NCBI GenBank assembly: GCA_021234155.1
Contig: JAJEKV010000027.1
Span: forward strand, 5,454,623 to 5,518,622
Length of the DNA: 64,000 nucleotides
From: Isoetes taiwanensis
Lineage: Eukaryota; Streptophyta; Lycopodiopsida; Isoetales; Isoetaceae
Direction: 5' to 3'
Below the pieces are notes generated by a model. That model made no database searches. It worked only from the letters and a program-made list of their open reading frames with translations, and was not told the DNA's origin. The translations under genes were made by a program, and so were the position numbers. Of this stretch, positions 21,641 to 31,541 are shown piece by piece. The number at the start of each line of letters is the position of its first letter. Position 1 is the stretch's first letter.

Positions 21641-23050
21641 TTACCACTTTTTTTTTTGCATGGTTCCTATTGCAGTTGTAAGTATTCTTTTTCATCACTC
21701 ATCCTTCCTTGTGTTTGAATAAATAATAACGTTTTCAAGGTACAAACAGTTTTCTTTTGAAACTCAAACTTGCTTAGCTGCTTAGCGATGTGAACAAACT
21801 CTTCAAGCTTAATAGAATCAATTATGCAGATGGGGAAGAATTAAATTGAATTGGTCCTTTGTCTACGAAGATTCTCTTATGGTTTTAAATATGCAATGTT
21901 AAGTCAAAAAGAAGTGATCTGATTGTTGATGGGGGAAGCAATTAACAATACTCAAGTGGGGAACACAAGATGGATGAAATTCTTTGTCCATTGTTGTATA
22001 ACGTTGCCAAAATCGTGGAAAACCATGGCCTCCAATCTTGAAGGAATTTTTACCAAAATTATTAATCCAGTCATAGGTGCCTCTACATAAAGCCGACCGA
22101 TTCGATTACCATGCCGATATCCATGCATTCATCTCGTGTTCACAATAACAACAAAATTAATTATCTCAAATACATTGCCTTTCTTTCTCAAAAAGAAACA
22201 ACGGGATAAGGAAATCTAATCCTTTAAAAAACACCGATATTTTCTCTCCAAAGGAAACAAATGGAAAAGCAAGCAGTAGGGGATATAAAATAAAAGGAAA
22301 TTGTTTGCTCCTTGTTGTTTGACCCCATTAATGATGCTAAAAGCTCCGCCCATAATGTTAGAAGAGGAAGACATATGATCAGTTGCTCAAAAACTTTATC
22401 ATATCAAGAAATCCAAGACTACCAAAGGTCTTTCTTTCACTACGAGGTTACGCTTTGTTGTGAAAATGGCCATGATCACTGTAAAATTAGTAGGAGAAGG
22501 ACCCACTTCCGCCATGTATAGTGGCAGGGACAAGTCCCATCTAGATGTGTTATGTCCCATAAGTTCCACGAGCTTCCACTGGATGTTATCTATCTACCTA
22601 CCTACCTAGAAATATTTTTGGGTTGCCATATAGGGGGCAAACCTTTGATTTGAGTTATTTTTTTGAAAGTTTACCAGACTCTGAAAAGTTCCCACATCGC
22701 TTTGTTTTTTGAAGGATGGAGTAAAACTGCAACATAGCTTCTTTGGACAACCAAGGGCTATCTTATAGTCATCTACTGGGATTTCACACTCTTGGAGGAG
22801 TAGGAGGAGGCAGAGGATCTAGTGGATTTGGAATAAAACTTGGAAATGTTTGAAAAGTACATTATGAATTGATTATATTGTAAATATGATATAGGAGATA
22901 CCGTGTATATTGAATGATATAATATGATTACGAGAAGTTAAGAAAAACTTTGTGGCGATTCCCTTTAAGGATATACTCTGCATGAGCAAGACTTTAATAG
23001 TGGTGGATGTAAGGACCCTATTAGTTTTGAGTTTCTCAACTTGGCATTAG
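21641..23050. other. 3' flank of the two-TM gene; nothing recognised
   Basis: A possible polyadenylation region follows the stop (aataaataataac at 21718). Otherwise the stretch is AT-rich, with a ctacctacctac microsatellite near 22590 and only short frames. Confidence 0.5.
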
Positions 23051-23480
23051 TGCCTTAAAAATTGTTAAAGAAGGGTTTCAGACCTTCAATTTAATTTGCT
23101 TTCTGGAGGTTGGTGACATTGGGGACAAAGGTAGCTGCCCTAATTTATGACATTGGCTAGGGTTTCCATATGCTATGTTATGCATTTCTTTCTATCTTTA
23201 TTTTGTGGCCTTTGGACGATGGAAGATTCTTTGGAAAATTGTTAAAATTTTGTTAAATTGTTTTATGCCTTAAAAATTGTTAAAGAAGGGTTTCAACCCT
23301 TCAATTTAATTTGCTTTCTGGAGGTTGGTAGCATTGGGGACAAAGATAGCTGCCCTAATTTATGACCCTTGGCTAAAGTTTGCATATGCTACGTTATGCA
23401 TTTCTTTCTATCTTTATTTTGTGGCCTTTGAACGATGGAAGATTCTTTGGAATCTTTCACATCCAAGGTCATTGTCTTTT
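23051..23480. repeat. Tandem duplication, period about 215 bp
   Basis: The unit starting 'tgccttaaaaattgttaaag' at 23051 repeats at 23266. Both units run through 'ggaggttggtrrcattggggacaaa', 'tttctatctttattttgtggcc' and 'gatggaagattctttgga', with roughly 90% identity. The second unit ends near 23452. There is no coding potential shared by both. Confidence 0.85.
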
Positions 23481-24097
23481 GTTATTAAAAACACAAGCCC
23501 ATATCAATGGCGCCAGACCACCATTACTTCAGTAATACCTGATGCAAACAACCAATGCTTTATCTCATTTCCTGAAAGAATAAAAAGTACGTTGGATTTA
23601 AAGGCCTAAGCTTCGAGCTTGCCACAAGAATGCTTTTTTTTCAAAGAAACCAAACATAGAAACTTCCTAGCCCACATGGTTTGCAACTTGCAAACTGGCC
23701 CATTTTGTCTTTGAGGGGTGAAAGTTACTATTGTTCCCTCAAAGTTATTTGAAGTTCAATTACTATATTCACGTCGAAGGTTTCAAATATGACGATTGCA
23801 TATCAATGGTCATATTATGTTTTTGTTATATGATGAAGACTATTTATCCTCTTATTCAAGTCAAACACCATATTATGAAGATCAAAAGTATGTGGTTAGT
23901 GCTTACGCATTTACAATTTGATTGGATTTAATTTCCAAGTTTTTTCAAGAATTCAAGCTATCAAAAGAAGTTGTACAAGATTTATATTTTTTATTTGGGG
24001 TTATGGATGACATGATGGATGTGACTGACCTTAAAAAAAAAAGGCGACACCACATGACCAATATAGAGAGGGGATTGAGCGCCATGCCAAGGCAGAA
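23481..24097. other. Unassigned sequence upstream of duplication copy 2
   Basis: AT-rich with two short open frames (23731-23931, 23922-24116) that give no recognisable domain. It may be more internal sequence of the copia-like element whose 3' end follows, but no integrase or RT motif supports this. Confidence 0.4.
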
Positions 24098-24422
24098 GAG
24101 CGAGGGTGCGACCTAGATGGGATTTGCCACCCTTGAAGTGATTACATTTATGTGAAGCCATAGAATCGCGGATTGAGGCAATGGTATTAGAGTTTTTAAT
24201 TTTTATTTTCCTTGGAAGACTTTTAGGATGCTTTTGAAGAATTGAAGATATTTGGATATTGGGTTTTGTTAAGTTGCAATGCTATCCTTATGACCTTTAC
24301 AAGTCAAAGATTCCGAAGCTCTAATTTTGAAGAACTCGTCGAGACGTCGAGTAATTTGAGGGGAATAATGTAGAAGATGTAATTTGCTCATAATTGTGTT
24401 GTTTGAGTCAAATTGTGCTTAA
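24098..24422 (+). mobile_element. Copia-like LTR element, left part (copy 2)
   Basis: Equivalent of 1-323. It carries the same purine tract and TGTAGAAGATGTAATTTG LTR start at about 24370. It ends at the TTAA (24419-24422) that served as target for the piggyBac-like insertion and resumes at 34287. Confidence 0.6.
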
Positions 24423-24440
24423 CACTAGAGTTGTCCCATG

Positions 24441-24460
24441 ATGGACCAAAAATGGTCCAT
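24441..24460. repeat. Subterminal 8-bp-arm palindrome next to the left piggyBac TIR
   Basis: ATGGACCA-AAAA-TGGTCCAT lies 18 bp inside the left end. Related GGTCC motifs occur inside the right end (34250-34270). Internal inverted repeats near the TIR are usual in piggyBac elements, where transposase binds them. Confidence 0.7.
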
Positions 24461-24574
24461 TTGCAGTGTTCACTTTAAAATTCGTATAAAATCAACGGCA
24501 CAAAATCTACTTGGACCCTTCCCCGGGAAAAGCTATGGGCTAGACTGCGTCAAGCTGGAAATTTGGCCACTTTG

Positions 24575-26204
24575 TCGAGAATGCCATATACTGAGGTTGT
24601 ATGAGAGTTGTTTTGGCGGGGATCGTACCCAGCCGGGCCGAGGCATTCACCCGATGGTATCGAGTGCAGCAGGGGCCTACCCCCTCTCACCAACACTTTT
24701 TGGCCTCTACATTGACGGTTAGAGCCGGCTTCTGCGGTATGGGGGATGGCATACGACTTTTGCACCGGGTCATCCGCCCGGCTCATCTATCGCGGGCGAT
24801 GTTGACCTTCGGCCCCACACCCGAAGCTATGCGGTCTCATCTGGATGCCCTAGACACGATACGCGGGCTTCTGAACATGCGGCGTGAATCGGCCAAGACG
24901 GGGAGTGGTTCTCATATCCTCTTCCGCCACCCCGCCTCACTCTCACATATCGGGGGGCGGCTGTGGAGGTCCGCCCACCTATAAGTACCTAGGGGTGGAG
25001 TTCCCCTCCTCGCTGTTGGGGCGTCCATCCGCTACTGGGTGGCAACAAAGCCGGGAAAGCGCTTTATGCCATCGCGAGAACAACAGATCACCGGCGAGCT
25101 CTATGATTGGGGCCATCGGTCACATCTGTTTTGGTGCCCGGTCGAGCCTGTCCCTTCATGCGAAGTCGAGGGGTTTGGGGCGGTCGTCTCTTTGGCGACA
25201 CGGAATGACTTGAGGTCAAAAGGGCATTTTTAACCGCACGGGCACTTGGGGTGAAACCTTGAGTCCCCTATCGGTCTGGCGCATGGCTGGATTCTTGCAA
25301 GCGTGAGGCAGCCCTGATAGACACATTGTCTATTTTCAAAAAGTGGTTAATATGGGTGATGCTTTCCGGCTCCCTTACGCTTCTGTGGGCAATGGGCCCT
25401 TGCGGCTCGGGGGCTTTATTGGAGGGGTAAGAGAGATCGATGGTTCGCCCGGATGGAACGTCAGGAGAACACGAGATCGTCGCAGTGGACCACCGAGGCG
25501 GTCGTGGCGACTGCAAGGAGTACTGGGCGCTTGCTTCCTTGGCAAGCTCACGGGATCCCGGCACTCTAGAGCGAGTCAAGGCGGCCCATTACAAGGAGCA
25601 CATCAACCCAGCGTTGGCGGGGCCCTTGACTCTACCTGCGTTCCCACCCACGTACCCCAGCGCGGACTCATTGCCTCCATTACGCCAGGTGCCCACCATC
25701 TTCGCGAGAGGCGAGGCGGTGGATTGGGGAGCCCCGCCGGGGCGGGCTCTGTCGATCTTTGTCGAGGCGGGTGCCATTGAGGATGAGTCTCACACTTTCG
25801 AGTTGCCCGGCATTCAGTCGGATCCGGGCGGATCGTTCCCTTAAATGCGGCCCGGACTTGCCCCTACATTTGCCGATGAACACCCGTCGATCGTGCTCTA
25901 GGGTCGTACATTCAGGAGGTACTGGATCTGCGAGCCCACCTTTGCCCCCCCGGCTGCCCGCTGATCAGGCACTACGGGTATGGTACATGAGTGTATATAT
26001 TTGTGTGTTTTTGCATTTCGTATATTGGAACAGTTTGTCAGCAGGCTGATTGCTGCCACGGTTTTTCCCTCGAAAACCCTTCGGGGCGAGGGTTTTTTAA
26101 TCCGGGTAGTAATCCGCTTGCTGCGCTTTTGTATTGGGTCCTATAGACCGATTGGTCTCCGTGCACGATAAAAATACCTTCCTTCCTTCCTTCCTTCCTA
26201 AGAG
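24575..26204 (+). mobile_element. GC-rich LINE fragment with (TTCC)n tail, inside the piggyBac-like element
   Basis: A GC-rich island of about 1.6 kb in AT-rich surroundings. Broken frames show non-LTR RT features: YPLSPTLFGLYIDG near 24680 (motif around RT palm B), TPEAMRSHLDALDTI near 24820, KYLGVEFPSSL near 24985, and REQQITGELYDWGHRSHLFW (about 25076-25137), typical of the thumb and post-RT part of LINEs. The 3' end has ttccttccttccttcc (26181-26198), so its tail is a simple repeat, unlike the poly(A) of the L1-type elements here. It is heavily frameshifted; no catalytic YADD was located. Confidence 0.8.
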
Positions 26205-27816
26205 TTCATATATGGCAGTCATACTCTACTAGAAAAAATATCTAAAAATATATACACCTCCATTCTTGTAAGTTATGCTCTAACAAACTCAAAAGGGTCA
26301 AGTACTAAAAGGTTCATGTTTAAATAAAGTCAAACTGTTTCGACAAAAAGATTTTTTCAAATTTTTTAATTGACATGATATTTTTCTACACGAGATAGAG
26401 AAAAAGATACAAAAATCCACATGTCAATCCGAAGTCTGTGAAGAAAGATAGGGCTATTCAAACATGACAGGGTCAAAATTGCTTTCTGCCTCCTCAGAAC
26501 CAATTATGGTTCCCAGAAGGCGGTTGTAGTTTAAATACAATAATTTTTACAAGGAAATGTGTTTTGAGCTAATATTTGATATATAAGCAATTGACAAGTT
26601 CCTTTATCCCATAAAAATATTGGCTGGCCTTGAATTTGATATTTGGGCTTTCATTTTTTATCTCAATTTTAGGGAACTTGTAATAATGATTAATATTTCC
26701 ATATATAGAGCAAAAATTAGTCTATGATGTCCTCCAAAAAATCATAGTATGAAAGTTCAAAATGATATTCACAAGAAATCAAGAAAGGTTTCTGTACCTG
26801 AGCCCATAGGTCCATTGAAAATAAATAACTTCCTTATGTTAATCGATCTCAAGTTGAATTTTGGGATATGAATAGCTTCTGATTTACTCAAGTAATTGAA
26901 AATAGGGAAAAACTCTGAAATACCCTTATGTTTTGCTAAAATTGACAAAACGCCCCTAGTTTTTAGGGTATTTTTATGAAAATGACTGTAACTTTTTTGA
27001 GCTAATCCAAATCAAAATGTGTTTTTCAGATATATTGTAGAAGAAAATGAGACCTTTCCATGAAAGTTAAGATCTCCTGAATCGGATTCCAAAATCTCAA
27101 GTTATGGTCTCGTAAATCCCTCTGAAATTTCTACAATTTTCTTGTGTATTAAAAATAACATAACTTGTGATTTAAGACTTGAGCATGACCTTGAGATTTG
27201 GATTTATCTTTATAGCATTAACTTCAAATATATCTTCTATGTTTATTCTAGATTTATGCCTCGAGATGTGACTTTGAAAAGTCACACTCTCAAAATGTCC
27301 CATTTTATAAAATCAATGCAAAAAAGTTCAAAGAACAAGGTGCTGCGCACGGAGGGTTGCCCTCCATAGCCGGAGGGTGAAGGGGCTTAAATCATAGTTC
27401 AAAGTCATGTTTTGACAATCAATTCAAACCCATAACCTCTGAACATTTGGAACAAAATCTATTTATATTTGCTTATTATTCGATCACACAAAAACCTCGT
27501 GTATCTTTTTTGGTTCCTACATGACCATGGTTTTTAAATAAGACGCTCGTAAGGGAGAGGGAGATTGTGTAGCTGATAAGAAAAAAATAGAAGGCATTAA
27601 AGACAACGAAATATGCTCCATATAACTAGAGTGAAATTTTTGCATGAAGAGCTTTTGACACATCATTCGAAATTCCATCCCCAATTAATTCCTGCATGGC
27701 CCTCATTAGACTGTGGTTCACAAACGCAAATTCTTAAAGGAATCAAACAATATTAGTCTTACAGTCTCCTTGGGACCCATAAGGAGCGCAACAAACTTAT
27801 TAGAATCATATAAAGA
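26205..27816. other. AT-rich interior of the piggyBac-like element; nothing recognised
   Basis: No open frame of note (the longest, 27142-27369, has no family features) and no transposase motif. It is either remnant piggyBac-specific sequence or further captured DNA. Confidence 0.5.
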
Positions 27817-27845
27817 ACTAGAAAAAGTGCCCAGCGTTGCTGGGC
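27817..27845 (-). mobile_element. Helitron 3' terminus (hairpin plus CTAGT)
   Basis: On the minus strand the sequence reads hairpin GCCCAGC-AAC-GCTGGGC, a 7-bp spacer, CTAGT, then host T. Rolling-circle Helitrons end in a short hairpin followed by CTRRT and insert between A and T. The element body would extend to the right from here. I could not place its 5' TC end. It resembles the terminus at 52502, with compensating changes in the stem. Confidence 0.75.
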
Positions 27846-28670
27846 TATTCGTCAAGCATAAGTTCACAAACTAATAAAGACTATTGGTGGATTTACATTG
27901 CACACTTAAAAGAAAAAACTTGTATAAGTGCAATATTCAATGCTTTTCTACGATGTTCTAATGCACAAAGGCAATTACGCATTTAACATGCAAAAAAAGC
28001 TAGATTTAGCATTGACAATGCAAAACATGCTATTCAATGCAAGTACAAAGGCCTAGCAGAAACCCAAAAAAAAAAAAAAAAGTCTTTCTTATAGCTACTT
28101 TTGAAGTATAGACAACAATTGACCCCTTTCTTGACATAGAAGCATTATTATGAACTTTCAACCTCTCCCACTCACAACACCCTTAATGTTCACATACTAA
28201 ATAGTCTAAAAAATGCCAATTGACTTTGCTCCGCTAGATTTTTTGGCGGCACCTAGAGTCTTGAAGTGTGCATTGATACCATGACTTCTAATTGTTTTGC
28301 ACGATAAGCACTTGTGATGGTTGCATTACTAAATATCACATACATAACTCCTTATGTGTACATTTTGTCTTCATATGGATGGTATTAACACAATCTTATT
28401 GCCTAGGATAGACACACAAGAGCCTCCTAGGATAGACACACAAGAGCCTGTATAGGCAAACATCGGCAAACATCCCCTACGTCACTAATCCCTCAATTCC
28501 TCCCCCCTCGGTCAATTTTAATAAGGTATTGTACATATGTCTATAACTCCTAGAGTAAAATTGTATTTATGCCAGGCAACGTCGACAAAGCACATCCAAT
28601 TATCAAATTCCCCTCCTATCCATATAGCAAGATAACATCTGAATGCCATGAACGGAACACTTTTGTCAAA
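27846..28670. other. Probable Helitron body; 24-bp tandem duplication at 28402-28449
   Basis: AT-rich. 'cctaggatagacacacaaga' plus 4 bp is repeated head to tail with a 24-bp period. A poly(A)-like run lies at 28067-28081. No coding frame. Presumed part of the Helitron whose 3' end is at 27817. Confidence 0.45.
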
Positions 28671-31541
28671 CTATGCAATTAGATGGATTGCTTCTGTCTG
28701 TTGTTGGTTTTGCATTAAATTGCTGGAAGCCCTTCTGCTACCAATGTCACAGTCATTCAAATTTCTGGAAAGCTGCAAAGAATTGGAAGGCAAGTGCCAT
28801 CGATGCAGGCACTGCACATTTTGGCATGATTGCATAGCTTCATCACCACCCTCTGCTCCTGAAAGGACGTTCACACGAGATGTTTTTTTCTCCCCATATC
28901 GATATGTATCTTCGACTATGGACCTGAAGATAGATTTTTTGGCTGAATTTGTTGCACCATCATTATCTTGTGCCCACGAGTCATTCATGGTCAAAAAATT
29001 GTTAGAAATATTATCCTTTCTATTCCATGTCTCCATACCAGCATGATAGCCTCTACCATGGAAAGCTGACCCAGGTTTATAGTGCTCATTGCACATATTC
29101 AATGCATGATTTCCTGTTTCCTGCACCCCATCACATTTATCAGATAACAGGTACAAATTTAACAAGATGATTTACACTATAGTTGCATCACAAAGTTCCA
29201 TTAGTGTCAAGCAAGAACAAGTTTATGTATGCTTTGCCGTGTTAAACCTCAGGGCCTCACAACAGATGCATTGATATGGTAAAGGCACATGTCCAGAGGC
29301 AACAAATCCAATCAAATCAATTAGAGTGCATTTTCATCTAACAAATGTCAGGCATGACAGAAATTTTGAAAAAAGCAAGAGAGGTGCTATCCTGGTACGT
29401 GCTCATTTGCTAAATGGTATGAAAGATAAGGTCATGGGACCCAGAGATAAGCTATATGATCATTGATTCTCAAGTAATTAAGCTGCTAAGCTTGTTAACT
29501 AAAATGACAGTCCTCCTATGATGGGAAGAAGCACACGTACCATAATCATTTTATCTTCCCGATGTTTAGATGTCTCTGATATGATGGGAAGAAGCACACG
29601 TACCATAATCATTTTATGTTCCCGATGTTGTTTGGATGTCTCTGTTCAAATCATCAGTACAAATCATCAGCCAAGATAATAGGACATTGGACTCAAATAT
29701 GCAAAAAAAACTAAACTTGAATATAACTTACAGAACTGAAGTAGTACCTTTTTCTATGCTGTTGGCTTGGCAAGGATTTAAACAGCCAGAATTGGAAGGA
29801 AAACTTGCTTCATCATTCATACCATCATCCTCATGTGAAGAAACACTACGGTGTTCCAAGCTTTGGGTGCATGATGAATCTTCTCTGCCTAACTTTCTGC
29901 TTGATACATCTACATCTTCATTTTTGTCATAATTATTGTGAACATATGGTGCCGTCTGAAGGCAAGCTCAAAGTGATCGATGTATTTGAATACTGCAGTA
30001 TCTCATCCATTGCAATTGAATTGCTAGAAAATACCACATTTACATCTCCAAATTGGTCATCAATGTTCCTTGGTAGAACCATATGTTCTGAACTTGTCTT
30101 CATGACATCCTATTCCAGCCTTGTAATGCCACCTGCCTGGGATTGACTTGGTGAAATGACTGGTCCAAAACCTGGACTGCAGATTGGTCTCAATCCTTGA
30201 GGCCTTTCTATACCTGGCCACTGTTCCCCATATTTCAGTGGACCAAAACACTGTGACAGTTCTCCTTTTTGGCACATGCAAAGCATATGGATTGAGTGTT
30301 GGTGTGCCAATGCCCCAGTGATCAGCACGTAAAGCAGCTACAGTGTCACCACTTGACTGCCTTATCCCAGTTTAGTAGGACACTACAACATGTTTGCCAT
30401 CTATCATGGGCTGTTCTGTTGTTTGACATGGCATACAAACAGAACTACGTGTTTTGAGACCAAATGAAACTGGCACAAGATTCCTTGCTAGTTCTCCTCG
30501 AGTGCCTTGTTGGTTGGTCTTTACAAGGTCTATCATTCTGGCACATGTCTTTTCTATCTCATTTGCAACTTCATCCCTAAAACTTCTCTTAGCTTTCAAG
30601 TTTGAGATCATGTCCCCATGCATAGCAAAAGAGGCCTTCAATTTTGCAACAGGAGATGCAGCTTGGGAGGAGGTTTCTCCCATCATATCCAAACTCATAG
30701 ATGTTCTTTGCACACCACCATAATCCGTGCAAGCAACTTTAGTATGGGCTCTAACCTTGCCATTTCTATTTGTAATACCAGAAAACTCTGTGTTTGATCC
30801 CAGTGCATCTGGACCTTCGGCTACAGCATGTGGATGCCATGTCTTTTGAAGCATAAAGTCGGCATTCATCCCTCAAACACATATGGCTTTATTTGTATCC
30901 ACATTTTTAATATGCAAATGGTCTTTTCCAAATGCATACAAAGGTAAATTAGAGCAATTTTTCACAGTTGAAGGTTCAACTCCATACCTAGAAAGACTAT
31001 GTCCCTTTTCTTGTTGTGCAGGTAAAGATGCTTCAGTCTGAGACAGAGAGGCAGGCCTCAAACGCCGGATCCACATGGACTGAAGAGGCTCTGCATAGGA
31101 TTGTAGCCTCTATCTTTGAAGTCCCATGCCATATATGAACAAATGTAAATCCGATTTTCTATCCTCCCAAGATGCATGCACCTTTCCATCTTTTTCGATT
31201 AAACCACCGCCGTAGTTCTCATTGATTAGATATGTGAGATCGATGGTAGGATCCTTATATGGAGTCCAGAGCTGATAAACGAAAAAAAAACATGCATCAG
31301 AGAAAAAAGAAAGGAAAGGGATGAAGGAAAAGATACAAGGTGATGAATTTCCTTACCTGTCTGTTGTATCGGATCGGAACGAGTATACCTGCGATAATAT
31401 TACAGACCCATCCTGTGCCACTGTCAATTCAAAAGCTCTGTTCTGTTGTGATACAATAACATGGGTGTTTTCATGTTTGGATACAATAACCGTGTTTCCA
31501 AACATTTTGCCAAGTTCGTGGCTTTTTCCATAGACCTGCAA
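28671..31541 (-). pseudogene. Decayed multi-exon gene fragment carried in the piggyBac-like element, product unknown
   Basis: On the minus strand, 31257-30063 is a single reading frame of about 398 codons broken only by TAG (31110-31112), TGA (30873-30875) and TAA (30372-30374). It includes YLINENYGGGLIEKDGKVHA and KVHASWEDRKSDLHLFIYGM. Flanking exon-like pieces have consensus splice sites: 31541-31353 (acgttgcag|G … GACAG|gtaagg), about 29930-29748 (… AAAAAG|gtacta) and 29116-28671 (ggtgcag|GAAACAG …). The phases of neighbouring pieces do not agree, so frameshifts or missing exons are likely. All three stops could derive from CAG, CGA and CAA by C-to-T change. I do not recognise the family. 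A short frame just upstream (ATG 31673) begins like a signal peptide (MILLFLLSLFANA), but linking it would need an implausibly short intron of about 45 bp. Confidence 0.6.
29515..29643. repeat. Tandem duplication of about 64 bp
   Basis: 'atgatgggaagaagcacacg' and the following 44 bp occur at about 29515-29578 and again at 29579-29643 with few differences. It lies in an intron-like part of the decayed gene fragment. Confidence 0.85.

Noticed and set aside
24601..25844. Several long forward and reverse frames in the GC-rich block as host genes
   Set aside because: High GC content makes long frames by chance in all phases. The only recognisable residues are LINE RT fragments in several frames.
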